From JAGRAX01 sp041391365 (GTDB lineage: Bacteria > Bdellovibrionota_G > JALEGL01 > JAGRMV01): a stretch of DNA of 64,000 bases. The position numbers and the translations under genes were made by a program. Numbering within the stretch: position 1 is the stretch's first letter; each line of letters opens with the position of its first letter. Below, one piece after another: positions 9,240-17,520 of this stretch. Below the pieces are notes generated by a model. That model saw only the letters and a list, made by a program, of their open reading frames with translations, was not told the origin of the DNA and made no database searches. Where the stretch lies: NCBI GenBank assembly GCA_041391365.1, contig JAWKOC010000004.1, positions 62,001 to 126,000 on the forward strand, in the 5' to 3' direction.

Positions 9240-10364
9240 TCACCACGTGCAGAGCCAGTCCCCGAGTCTGCGGACCTCAATATGGTTGGGATAAGTTTTT
9301 TCTTGAGGAAGGGAATGGACCAATTGAATTTTGGGAGTGTTTGGAAGATCTTTTCCAAAGAGCTGAAAGTTTTTTGTGGGTGTATCGTCGGCGTATTTTA
9401 CTTCAATGAGATATTTTAGCTTTTGATTTTGGCTAAGGGCAAAGTCGATTTCGAATCCACCCTGTTTGCTGACATAGTGCAAATTCCAGTCCTCGCCAAA
9501 ACAATCATTGCGGTACTGACATTGCTTGAACAATGAACAAGCCACTAGGTTTTCTAGACGGGCTCCTTTTTCTTGTACGCGTGCAAGGTCAAAAAAATAA
9601 TACTTGGGTTTTTTTTTGTTCGCTCGTGCAATGTTTTTGTGGAGGGGCAGAATCTTGAATGTGACATACATGTTTTCCAAAATCGTCAACCAACGTTTGA
9701 TGGTCTTGTCACTGGTTTCCAGATCTTCCGACATAGATTGATACGATACGGGGCTTCCAACCCGTTCGCAAAGAAGGTCAATCAGAATCTGCAGTTTTTG
9801 AAGGTCTCGTACATTTTCGATTGCGATCAAATCTTGTTTTAAAATAATGTCCATGTGAGTTTTTTTCCACATGCCATAAAATTTTTTGTCCGCTTTTAGA
9901 AATGGTTCAGGAAAGCCACCATATAACAATAGTTGCTCTACAATCGATTGAGGATCCTTCGGATGGTTTGTTTCAAAAAGCTCGCGAACATCAAAAGGAT
10001 GAATTCGATATTGGAAATAACGTCCGGCCATCGAATCACCGACCTTTTTGTAGGTGTCCATTTGCGCGCTACCTGTGACCACAATTCCAGGAGGAATACC
10101 TTCTACATCGTACACACCTTTGAGCCATCTTTTCCAGCTGGGCATTTTGTGAATTTCGTCAAAAATAACAAAGTCTTTTTTTCGGTCCCATGACTTTTCT
10201 TTGATCCATCGTCGATGCTCATCGTGATCGTAGTTCAAATAATCGCAGGAACCGGGGAGCTGTTTTGCCAAGGTAGTCTTGCCTGATTGCCGAGGGCCAG
10301 TGAGAAGGAGCATTTTGCTATCTAGATAGTTGCGAAGATGCTGCGTATAAAACACTCGGTCCAT
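9240..10364 (-). CDS. AAA family ATPase with DUF4143 domain (copy 1)
   Basis: A 374-aa protein of the AAA_14/DUF4143 family. Walker A is LLLTGPRQSGKTTLAKQL at about residues 20-37 and Walker B is FVIFDEIHKM. A sensor-like VVTGSAQMD follows, then the C-terminal DUF4143 part with a restriction-endonuclease-like segment FEIDFALSQNQKLKYLIEVKY (D-x-n-E-V-K pattern). The biological role of the family is unknown. The start codon overlaps one arm of a 26-bp perfect inverted repeat (10364-10433), and the only SD-like bases (CCGAGA) lie inside the stem. A distant homologue with the same arrangement is at 44320-45465. Confidence 0.85.
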   Translation of the reverse strand: MDRVFYTQHLRNYLDSKMLLLTGPRQSGKTTLAKQLPGSCDYLNYDHDEHRRWIKEKSWDRKKDFVIFDEIHKMPSWKRWLKGVYDVEGIPPGIVVTGSAQMDTYKKVGDSMAGRYFQYRIHPFDVRELFETNHPKDPQSIVEQLLLYGGFPEPFLKADKKFYGMWKKTHMDIILKQDLIAIENVRDLQKLQILIDLLCERVGSPVSYQSMSEDLETSDKTIKRWLTILENMYVTFKILPLHKNIARANKKKPKYYFFDLARVQEKGARLENLVACSLFKQCQYRNDCFGEDWNLHYVSKQGGFEIDFALSQNQKLKYLIEVKYADDTPTKNFQLFGKDLPNTPKIQLVHSLPQEKTYPNHIEVRRLGDWLCTW

Positions 10365-10433
10365 TTTGATATTCTCGGAGTTTTATCCGCGTTTGTCAAG
10401 ATAAACCCGGATAAAACTCCGAGAATATCAAAA
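10364..10433. repeat. 26-bp perfect inverted repeat at the start of ATPase copy 1
   Basis: Arms 10364-10389 and 10408-10433 are exact reverse complements. The left arm begins TTTTGATATTCTCGGAG. The 18-base loop can extend the helix by GTTT/AAAC (10391-10394 with 10403-10406). The outermost base of the left arm is the A of the ATPase start codon, so in the mRNA the stem would hide the ribosome site. No T-run follows on either strand, so it is not a standard terminator for the aldo/keto reductase gene upstream. Confidence 0.9.
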
Positions 10434-10516
10434 AAATGCAGTAGAAAAATCTGGGTAGCGGCCTGAACCAGATGGTCGAAAATGTTGTGGTTGCCGCAGT
10501 TGAAGCGATTGCGAGA

Positions 10517-11515
10517 CTAAAACACAGGGTCTTGGACAGGTACATTGCCAAGAGTTTGGTCGATGTGCTGCATGATCTGTGGTGTGAGTCGATCGGTGAG
10601 TTCCAGACAAGCCAGGTTTTCTTCGAGCTGTTTTTCCTTGGTGGCTCCCAGGATGACCGTGCTGACGTTCTGATTTTTTAGGCACCATGCGATGGCCATC
10701 TGAGCCATGCTCATTTCCAGGCTTTGCGCGATGGGTGCAAGTTTTTTGGCTTTTTCCAATTTTTCTTTTCCGTCTGCGGTATCGAGGGTTCTTTCTTTGA
10801 GCCACTGGAAATTGGAGAGAGAAAGACGAGATCCCTCGGGAACGCCTTGGTTGTATTTTCCGGTCAACACTCCAGAGGCCAGCGGTGACCAAATGGTGGT
10901 TCCCAATCCTTGACGATACAAGGGAAGAAAATCCTTTTCTACCTTTTGTCGAACAAGCATGTTGTATTGGGGCTGTTCCATGGTGGGAGGGCAAAGGCGG
11001 AGCTGCCGAGCGATACCATAGGCTTCTTGGAGTTGGGTGGCCGTCCACTCCGAGGTTCCCCAGTACAAAATTTTTCCCTGATCGATCAGCGCGTTCATCG
11101 CCCGCACGACTTCTTCGGTCGGTGTGTAAGCGTCTGGGCGGTGGCAAAAATAAAGATCCAAATAGTCCACGCGAAGTCTTTTCAAAGCGGCGTGACATGC
11201 ATCCACAATATGTTTTCGACTCAACCCCCGCTGCGTAGGTTTTTCGCCTCCCCAAAACACTTTGCTGGAAACGCAGTAAGAGTCCCGTGTCCAAGAGCTT
11301 TCCGAGAGAACTTTTCCCATGATGGTTTCAGACTTTCCGCCGGCATACACTTCGGCGTTGTCAAAAAAATTGACGCCGTTGTCGTAGGCGATGTTCATCA
11401 AGCGATGGGCCATGGTGTCGTCCATTTCCCCAAAAGTGACCCACGATCCAAAAGACAATGCGCTGACACGCAAACCGGATTGTCCGAGATTTCTGTATTC
11501 CATGTTCTTCTTCAT
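10517..11515 (-). CDS. Aldo/keto reductase, Kv-beta-like
   Basis: A 332-aa NADPH-dependent aldo/keto reductase of the voltage-gated-channel beta-subunit type. The catalytic tetrad is visible: Asp and Tyr in FFDNAEVYAGG, Lys in CVSSKVFWGG and His in YLDLYFCHRPDAYTP. Cofactor-binding features are YWGTSEW and the late VSTVILGATKEKQLEENL. Substrates of this group are varied carbonyl compounds such as methylglyoxal. The ATG at 11515 (MKKNMEYRNLG) is preferred; a further ATG lies 12 bases on. It stands alone and is divergent from the ybjQ genes. Confidence 0.9.
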   Translation of the reverse strand: MKKNMEYRNLGQSGLRVSALSFGSWVTFGEMDDTMAHRLMNIAYDNGVNFFDNAEVYAGGKSETIMGKVLSESSWTRDSYCVSSKVFWGGEKPTQRGLSRKHIVDACHAALKRLRVDYLDLYFCHRPDAYTPTEEVVRAMNALIDQGKILYWGTSEWTATQLQEAYGIARQLRLCPPTMEQPQYNMLVRQKVEKDFLPLYRQGLGTTIWSPLASGVLTGKYNQGVPEGSRLSLSNFQWLKERTLDTADGKEKLEKAKKLAPIAQSLEMSMAQMAIAWCLKNQNVSTVILGATKEKQLEENLACLELTDRLTPQIMQHIDQTLGNVPVQDPVF

Positions 11516-11637
11516 AGCACTGCCCGATCTTCCAAACAAATACTAAAATGGATTTTGTTTCCTATCCCGAGAGAACTATCTTACACTGCTGATAGGTTGC
11601 ATTCGTCCATACCCCATCATTACCCATCGGAGGATTT

Positions 11638-11952
11638 ATGATCATCACCAACATCGACAGCGTTCCCGGAAAGACCATCACCGAGCATTTTGGATTGGTG
11701 TCTGGCAACACCATTCGCGCAAAGCACATTGGTCGAGATATCATGGCGGGGTTCAAAAACATTTTCGGAGGTGAGCTTAAAGGTTACACCGAACTGCTGG
11801 AAGAGTCTCGGCAAGAAGCATTGTCTCGCATGATCGCACAGGCTCAGAGTGTAGGAGCCAACGCGGTGATCAATGTTCGTTTTTCAACTTCGGCCATTGC
11901 GCAGGGAGCGGCTGAACTTTATGCTTACGGCACTGCCGTAAAAGTCAGCTAG
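11638..11952 (+). CDS. YbjQ/UPF0145 family protein (first of tandem pair)
   Basis: A 104-aa protein matching the full YbjQ family: SVPGKTITEHFGLVSGNTI, then ELLEESRQEALSRMIAQAQSVGANAVINVRF and a terminal YGTAVKV. YbjQ proteins form small pentameric assemblies of unknown function. A strong ribosome site, GGAGGATTT, precedes the ATG. The next gene is a paralogue with an added membrane anchor, 6 bases downstream. Confidence 0.9.
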   Translation: MIITNIDSVPGKTITEHFGLVSGNTIRAKHIGRDIMAGFKNIFGGELKGYTELLEESRQEALSRMIAQAQSVGANAVINVRFSTSAIAQGAAELYAYGTAVKVS

Positions 11953-11958
11953 AGTCGT

Positions 11959-12399
11959 ATGGATTTGATCATTTTCATGATCTTGGTGGGTGTTGGGTTT
12001 GCTACGGGAACCATCATCGAGCGCAAGCACTTCCAAAGCATTCGATTGCGAGAGAGAAGGCACCTCAATCTTGTAACGACATCGACCAAAATCACCGATC
12101 CTGAGAAAAACATATCGGACGCCATCTTGGTCAGCGGAAGCGTGGTTGTATCGGTGGACTATTTCAAACGCGTATTGGCGGCCTTGATCAACATCACGGG
12201 AGGACGAGTGGCTCCCTACGAAACTTTGTTGGATCGAGGTCGAAGAGAAGCCATCTTGCGGATGAAAGAATCCGCACACGCATGGGGGGCACACTCGATT
12301 GTCAACATGAGGGTGCAAACCTCCACCATCGGAAATCAAAACGGAAAAAACAGTTTGGGCATGGTGGAAGTGATCGCATACGGGACAGCCGTCAAATGA
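11959..12399 (+). CDS. Membrane-anchored YbjQ/UPF0145 paralogue
   Basis: A 146-aa protein. An N-terminal helix (MDLIIFMILVGVGFATGTII) anchors it, then a diverged YbjQ domain follows with VSGSVVVSVDYFKRVLAALINITGGRVAPYETLLDRGRREAI, HSIVNMRVQTS and the terminal YGTAVK. It lacks a clear SD and starts 6 bases after the first paralogue, so translational coupling is likely. Followed 19 bases later by an M48 metalloprotease gene. The gene arose by duplication with gain of a membrane segment (inference). Confidence 0.8.
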   Translation: MDLIIFMILVGVGFATGTIIERKHFQSIRLRERRHLNLVTTSTKITDPEKNISDAILVSGSVVVSVDYFKRVLAALINITGGRVAPYETLLDRGRREAILRMKESAHAWGAHSIVNMRVQTSTIGNQNGKNSLGMVEVIAYGTAVK

Positions 12400-12418
12400 T
12401 TCTCTCGATGATGTTTCG

Positions 12419-13276
12419 ATGAAGAACACGATCAAAGAAGTGGATGAGAGTGTCAATCTTCCCAAGGTAAGTTTACTGGGGCAATTTTTCACTCTCATGA
12501 TCGGACTTTTGGTGGTGATTGGAGCGGTGTATTTTGCCTTGGGGTGGGCCGTGAACGTGGTGGTGGACCATCTTTCGCATGAAACCTATGCCAAGTTGCA
12601 ACAACGTGTTTCACAGCATGAGTTTCTGCCTGTCGCAAAAAAGATGCAGCAATTGCAAGACCTGTTGGATGAGTTGGTGGCATTGAGCCCCAACCCTGAT
12701 CTGAAATTGAAATTTCGTGTGCTGTGTGAGCCGCAGTTCAATGCGGTGGCACTTCCCGATGGGTCGGTGGTGTTTTTCGAAAAGCTTCTTCGATCGATTC
12801 ACAGCGAAAATGAACTGGCCATGGTGATGGGACATGAAATTGGTCATTACATTTCCCGTGATCACATGAAGGTCATGGGAAGGGGTATATTGTTGGTGTT
12901 GTTTTCGATGCTTTTTCAGATGGAAGATGTGGATTGGGTTGGACCCTCCACCTCGATGTACCATGCAAAATACAGTCAGCATCAGGAAACCTTGGCCGAT
13001 GAAATGGGCGCAAATCTTGTGCACAAAAAATATGGTCATATCTCTGGGATTGAGTCTTTTTTTCGGACCATGGAGACCATTGATATGGACGAGCATGGCC
13101 ACAAACATCCCGGAAAATTTGTTTCATGGTTTTCGACTCATCCTCATCCTCAAGATCGTTGGAAGCATCTGAAGCAACAATGGAAGAAAACCGAGGGTGA
13201 GGGCAAGGAGACTTTTCTGGATCTTTCCGAGATCGATCTGCTTTGTCCTCCCAAAGCTTCCTCCCAGGCTCATTAG
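12419..13276 (+). CDS. Membrane-anchored M48 zinc metalloprotease
   Basis: A 285-aa protein with one N-terminal membrane helix (about residues 20-45) followed by an M48 catalytic domain: MVMGHEIGHYISRDH supplies the HExxH zinc site, and ETLADEMGANLV supplies the third ligand Glu. A C-terminal WFSTHPHPQDRWKHL is the usual M48 end. The family includes BepA/LoiP-type quality-control proteases; the catalytic domain probably faces the periplasm. It forms an operon with the two YbjQ genes. Its stop overlaps the ferrochelatase stop on the other strand. Confidence 0.88.
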   Translation: MKNTIKEVDESVNLPKVSLLGQFFTLMIGLLVVIGAVYFALGWAVNVVVDHLSHETYAKLQQRVSQHEFLPVAKKMQQLQDLLDELVALSPNPDLKLKFRVLCEPQFNAVALPDGSVVFFEKLLRSIHSENELAMVMGHEIGHYISRDHMKVMGRGILLVLFSMLFQMEDVDWVGPSTSMYHAKYSQHQETLADEMGANLVHKKYGHISGIESFFRTMETIDMDEHGHKHPGKFVSWFSTHPHPQDRWKHLKQQWKKTEGEGKETFLDLSEIDLLCPPKASSQAH

Positions 13277-14283
13277 CGAGGTCGCACAGGAGCGGGGCAA
13301 CATCCCGGGGGACAGTGCCGCGGCCTCGGACCCAAATCTCCGAGCGAAGGGCGCGGATGGTGAGGGTCAATGTATTCTTTGATCAGATCCACAATCAACT
13401 CAATCATGGTGGGATGAGTGCCCGGAGTTTGACTGCGCACAAACGAAAAACCACATTCTTTTGCGCACTGTTTGGCGTCCCGATCCAAATCGAAGATGAT
13501 CTCCATATGATCCGAAACAAATCCCACCGGGTGAACCATGATTCGATCAAAATCTTTTTTGGATGTGCTGCGAATCACATCGCAAACATCCGGCTCCAAC
13601 CAAGGCTGAGAGGGTCCTCCACTGCGACTTTGATAACAGAGTTCCCAGTGAGGCAGGTTTACCTGTTTTGCAATGAGCTCGGATGTGTTTTGCAATTGCA
13701 GGGTGTAGTCGCTGCTTTGGCTCATGGAGAGTGGCAGGCTGTGTGCAGTGAAAAGAACTTTGGTTCGTTCCATAGAGGATGAGTCTTTGGCCAGGGCTTC
13801 TTCCATGCGTTGGGCATGAACTTTGATCCACAGCGGATGGTTGAAAAAACTTCGAATCTTGTCCACCGTTGGGGCTTGATCCAAGGCTTGGCGAGCGTTT
13901 TCGATGTTTTCTCTGTATTGTCGACATCCAGAATAGGAACTGTAGGCACTGGTGACATAGGCAAGTACATTTTTTCTTCCGTCTTTGGCCATTTCCTCCA
14001 ACGTATCTTGGATGTAAGGTTTCCAGTTGCGATTGCCCCAATAGATGGGCAGGTCAATGTTTTCGTGGTGCAGAGCTTTGCGCAGAGCTTGAATCATTTC
14101 CCGATTTTGCCGATTGATGGGGCTGATGCCCCCGAACGCCTGATAGTGAGAAGCAACTTCTTTTTTGCGTTCTTCGGGTACAGGTTTTCCTCGAAGCACA
14201 TTCTCCAAAAAAGGAAGAACATCCTCTGGCCCTTCGGGACCTCCAAAGGAAACCAAAAAAAGAGCGTCGTAGTTCGGCGTCAT
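13273..14283 (-). CDS. hemH: Ferrochelatase
   Basis: A 336-aa protein that inserts ferrous iron into protoporphyrin IX (or coproporphyrin III). The N-terminal YDALFLVSFGGPEGPEDVLPFLENVLRG, the central TSAYSSYSGCRQYREN and the catalytic-His region VLFTAHSLP are all present, as is the C-terminal HPVGFVSDHMEIIFDLD. The ATG at 14283 is chosen by homology; the in-frame extension upstream is not conserved. The last 30 residues carry an extra Cys cluster, RHCPPGCC, of possible metal or Fe-S significance. No other heme genes are adjacent. Confidence 0.95.
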   Translation of the reverse strand: MTPNYDALFLVSFGGPEGPEDVLPFLENVLRGKPVPEERKKEVASHYQAFGGISPINRQNREMIQALRKALHHENIDLPIYWGNRNWKPYIQDTLEEMAKDGRKNVLAYVTSAYSSYSGCRQYRENIENARQALDQAPTVDKIRSFFNHPLWIKVHAQRMEEALAKDSSSMERTKVLFTAHSLPLSMSQSSDYTLQLQNTSELIAKQVNLPHWELCYQSRSGGPSQPWLEPDVCDVIRSTSKKDFDRIMVHPVGFVSDHMEIIFDLDRDAKQCAKECGFSFVRSQTPGTHPTMIELIVDLIKEYIDPHHPRPSLGDLGPRPRHCPPGCCPAPVRPR

Positions 14284-14417
14284 ACTCTTGTATCGTAGTG
14301 GTTCTGCTTGGATTGGCCAGAAAAAAAACTCTGGTCCTAGGTCGCATTTCTTACGCAATAAGGCTCGACAGCCCCCTCAAAAATCGGTACATCCCAAACC
14401 TCATTGCAGGAAAACCC

Positions 14418-15149
14418 ATGGTCGAACAAAGAAAAAATTACAAATACTATGATCTGATGATGGCCGCGTTTGTGACGGTGTTGATCTGTTCCAATTTGAT
14501 TGGGCCGGGAAAAGTCGCTTATCTTTCTATTGCGGGCAAGAACATCCAATTTTTTGGATCTGACATTACCTTTAGCGTGGGCAATCTTTTCTTTCCCTTC
14601 AGTTATATTTTTGGGGACATCCTTACCGAGGTTTATGGATATGCTCGATCTCGAAAAGTGATCTGGGCGGGGTTTGCAGGTTCCGTGTTCTCTGCCATCA
14701 TGGCCTTTGTGGTGGTTGCAGCTCCCAGCACCATGGAAGATTCCTATCAAACAGCCTTGCAAAGTGCCTTGGAGTTGGCCTTTGGAAATACTTTCCGTGT
14801 GGTGATCGCCTCTTTGCTGGCGTTTTGGGTGGGAGAGTTTGTCAATTCATATGTTATGGCCAAAATGAAAATCTGGACCAAGGGAAAGATGCTCTGGTCT
14901 CGAACCATTGGGTCCACGATTTTTGGACAAGCAGCTGATTCAGCCATTTTTTATCCTTTGGCGTTTTGGGGTCTGTGGTCTCCACTGACCATGATCAAAG
15001 TGGTCTTATTCAACATGGCATTCAAGATCGCATGGGAAGCGATTCTCACACCATTGACCTATGCGCTTGTCCACCAGTTCAAAAAAATCGAACAAGAAGA
15101 TTATTATGATTTCGAAACCGACTTCAATCCCTTCACGCTCAAAGACTAA
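14418..15149 (+). CDS. yhhQ: Queuosine precursor transporter, YhhQ/VUT family
   Basis: A 243-aa integral membrane protein with about six hydrophobic segments. Family signatures seen are DITFSVGNLFFPFSYIFGDILTEVYGYARSRKVIWAGF and the C-terminal GSTIFGQAADSAIFYPLAFWG. YhhQ imports preQ0/preQ1 for tRNA queuosine synthesis. The ATG at 14418 (MVEQRKNYKYYD) has AGGAAAA at the right distance; an upstream ATG would overlap the ferrochelatase promoter region. No preQ1 riboswitch was seen in the short leader. Confidence 0.85.
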   Translation: MVEQRKNYKYYDLMMAAFVTVLICSNLIGPGKVAYLSIAGKNIQFFGSDITFSVGNLFFPFSYIFGDILTEVYGYARSRKVIWAGFAGSVFSAIMAFVVVAAPSTMEDSYQTALQSALELAFGNTFRVVIASLLAFWVGEFVNSYVMAKMKIWTKGKMLWSRTIGSTIFGQAADSAIFYPLAFWGLWSPLTMIKVVLFNMAFKIAWEAILTPLTYALVHQFKKIEQEDYYDFETDFNPFTLKD

Positions 15150-15214
15150 AAGTTTTTCTTAAAAAAATCTCCCAAAGATGAATCGATTCTTCGTTGTTTC
15201 TTTTTGACAAATCT

Positions 15215-16459
15215 TCAGGAGGGATTGTCGAGAGTGACAACTCCATTGTCTGTGCGTGTGTATGTGTGCGGAGAAAAGATATCCTTGCATTCGGCGCTCG
15301 AAAGAAGGGTTTGGAGCTCCAGGAAAGTGTTGTACACTTCGTTCTGCAGGGTGAGAAGTTCTGGATTGCTCATCGAAGTTTCCGATTGTATTTTTTCAAA
15401 CAGGTCAACATTGAATTGGTCCGTTTTTTTGATGTAGTTGCAGCGCTCGGTTTTGTCAGCAAAGGCCACCTCTGACAACCGCGCAAGCATCAGGTAGGTG
15501 GATGAAAGCATCAGAGGATCGAGATTTACTTTTTCAAGTTTTTCCAGCTCGGTGACCATCCGAGTACCGATTTCTTTTTTCAAATAGATGACTCCACCTT
15601 TGGTTTGCATGGGATGGTTGTTTTCCAAGATTTTGAGCAATTGGATGGATGTATCGGAATAGGTTTTGTAATTGCATGTATTTTTGCCATAGACCCACAT
15701 CAGAGAATCAGGATCATACTCATGCTGGAGTCCATTCGAATGTCCCAACTCATGCAGAAAAATATGAGCCAAGGCATCCAACTCACAGTTCCGACCAGGG
15801 AAGATCGGGATCAACAACGAGATTCGGTTGGACAAAACTTTGGCAATGGATCGAGTGGTTGACTTGGTATCGACAGCAAAAGACAGGGCCACAAATTTTT
15901 TGTCGGGATTTTCCTTGGTTGGGGCGAGGTTGCTCATCTCTTCCAATCTCAGCTCTGCTAGGCTTGTGTTGGATTTTTGTTGGGGCCTGCTTTCAAAGTT
16001 GACATAGGTTTCGCGTTCGATTTTGTAACGAAAGCGGCTGAAGGGTTGGTATACCTCGTTGGTGCGTTCGATCACTTGAGAAAAAAGATCTTTGGTTTCA
16101 TCTTCCCATTGTTTGCGGTCTGCATGATCGATGAGCAGTACCACGGGAATTGTGATGGCTTCGATGGCGGGCGCATTTTGGGGCTGCGATGAGATGGTGG
16201 CGGTGGGAAGATTTTCCCGCGTCAACGCTGCGGGATCTTGAGTTGGTTGGGTGGCGGAGGAGGGATCGAGAGCTTCCTCAGGAGGGAGAACATCGTCCGT
16301 GGTAGAAGGTGGAAGAGACTCTATATCTGGAATCGTTACCGACGAAGATGGAGTACTCGCACGAGACTCTGAGGTTTTGGGAGTGCTTTGGCTGCATGCC
16401 ACCAGAGTGAGAACCCCGATGACCATCAGTCCATTTTTCAGTGTTTCCCCCATATTCAT
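15215..16459 (-). CDS. Lipoprotein with a metzincin-type zinc protease motif
   Basis: A 414-aa protein whose N-terminus is a lipoprotein signal (NGLMVIGVLTLVACSQS, lipobox LVAC). A Ser/Thr/Pro-rich linker of about 70 residues follows. Near residue 240 is IFLHELGHSNGLQHEYDPDSLMW, the extended HExxHxxGxxH zinc motif of metzincins with a downstream Met that could form the Met-turn. The C-terminal third is helical and Cys-containing. The start has AGGTGAG five bases upstream. The substrate is unknown. The protein should be attached to the outer membrane, facing periplasm or surface. Confidence 0.7.
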   Translation of the reverse strand: MNMGETLKNGLMVIGVLTLVACSQSTPKTSESRASTPSSSVTIPDIESLPPSTTDDVLPPEEALDPSSATQPTQDPAALTRENLPTATISSQPQNAPAIEAITIPVVLLIDHADRKQWEDETKDLFSQVIERTNEVYQPFSRFRYKIERETYVNFESRPQQKSNTSLAELRLEEMSNLAPTKENPDKKFVALSFAVDTKSTTRSIAKVLSNRISLLIPIFPGRNCELDALAHIFLHELGHSNGLQHEYDPDSLMWVYGKNTCNYKTYSDTSIQLLKILENNHPMQTKGGVIYLKKEIGTRMVTELEKLEKVNLDPLMLSSTYLMLARLSEVAFADKTERCNYIKKTDQFNVDLFEKIQSETSMSNPELLTLQNEVYNTFLELQTLLSSAECKDIFSPHTYTRTDNGVVTLDNPS

Positions 16460-16562
16460 GATTGCTCACCTTTATACCTCAAGCCATCTCGAATTGCACG
16501 AAAATAACGCAACGCATTTTTCATGCAAATGATTGAAATTCATGAAAAAAAATCGAAAGAAG

Positions 16563-17201
16563 CTACTTTTTTTCTAGGATGTGGACGTGGCGTGCTCCCT
16601 CCCCAAAGGGATAGCCGTCGATCGCGGCCGTGGATACCGGTTGGATTTTAAAATGATCAGAAAAGTGTGTGCGGATCTCCACCTCAGGGAGTGAAAAAGG
16701 AGGTCCCTGGTAACGGGAAGAATCGTAGGTGTAGGTCAACAAGAGTACTTTTCCTCCATCGTTGAGAAAGTGGGCCAAGATTTTGGCATAGGCAGATCGT
16801 TTGTCGGGATCAATGGCCACAGCGGCAGCTCGATCGTAGATCCAGTCAAATCGCTCGTGGATGGCCGCGGGAGATTCAAAAAAATCTCCTTGGTACAACG
16901 TGAAGGGAGTCGCGTGATGCTTGATCATCCCATGGACGGTTTCCGTGGTGGGCGTTAGCTGTTGCTGAGCAAAAAATTCTTGGATGGGAATGGGAGAAAA
17001 CTCAATGCCCGTGACGCTGTGTCCTTGAGAAGCAATCCACGCCAGATCCAGGCTTTTTCCACACAGCGGTACAAGGCAGCGGGCTGAGGATTTCCAGGGC
17101 TTGGTTGAGGAAAACCACGATACAAGATCGGGGTTGATCTCGCTTCGGTGAAACCCGATGTTGCCGCTTGCCCACCGCTGGTGCCAATCTTCGTTTTTCA
17201 T
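16563..17201 (-). CDS. Thiopurine S-methyltransferase-like SAM methyltransferase
   Basis: A 212-aa class I methyltransferase of the TPMT family. The N-terminal WHQRWASGNIGFHRSEINP is typical, SAM motif I is CLVPLCGKSLDLAWIASQGHSVTGIEFS, and later motifs are FDWIYDRAAAVAIDP and PPFSLPEVEIRTHF. Bacterial TPMTs methylate thiol, selenium or tellurium compounds. The ATG at 17201 (MKNEDWHQRW) has GGAAG upstream; longer in-frame starts overlap bolA on the other strand. It is divergent from bolA with only 40 bp between starts. Confidence 0.85.
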   Translation of the reverse strand: MKNEDWHQRWASGNIGFHRSEINPDLVSWFSSTKPWKSSARCLVPLCGKSLDLAWIASQGHSVTGIEFSPIPIQEFFAQQQLTPTTETVHGMIKHHATPFTLYQGDFFESPAAIHERFDWIYDRAAAVAIDPDKRSAYAKILAHFLNDGGKVLLLTYTYDSSRYQGPPFSLPEVEIRTHFSDHFKIQPVSTAAIDGYPFGEGARHVHILEKK

Positions 17202-17241
17202 TCTGGTCATCTTCCAAAAATCCTTTAAGCTTGTGGCTATC

Positions 17242-17520
17242 ATGGATTGTACACAAATCAAATCGATTCTGGAAAGGGAGCTTTCTCCTGAGCATGTGGA
17301 TGTCAAAGATGACTCCAAAAAACACAAGCACCATCCCGGCAATACAGGAGGAGGGCATTTCGAACTTGTTGTTGTGAGCCAGGCGTTTGAAGATGTGTCG
17401 GCGATCGAAAGACATCGAATGATCTACACCCTGTTGTCCATGCCGCGTCCGGAGATTCATGCCTTGGCGATGAAACTGTACACACCTCTTGAATGGAAAA
17501 AACAACATGCCTCTGATTGA
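17242..17520 (+). CDS. bolA: BolA family protein
   Basis: A 92-aa protein covering a full BolA domain: VDVKDDSKKHKHHPGNTGGGHFELVVVSQAF, the ERHRMIY motif, and EIHALAMKLYTPLEW. BolA proteins pair with monothiol glutaredoxins in Fe-S trafficking or act as regulators. The start is set by the domain boundary; the SD is weak. It overlaps the start of the following esterase gene by 14 bases, in a different frame. Confidence 0.88.
   Translation: MDCTQIKSILERELSPEHVDVKDDSKKHKHHPGNTGGGHFELVVVSQAFEDVSAIERHRMIYTLLSMPRPEIHALAMKLYTPLEWKKQHASD

Noticed and set aside
10428..11294. Minus-strand frame of 288 codons overlapping the aldo/keto reductase
   Set aside because: Arg-rich alternative frame; the reductase frame has the catalytic tetrad.
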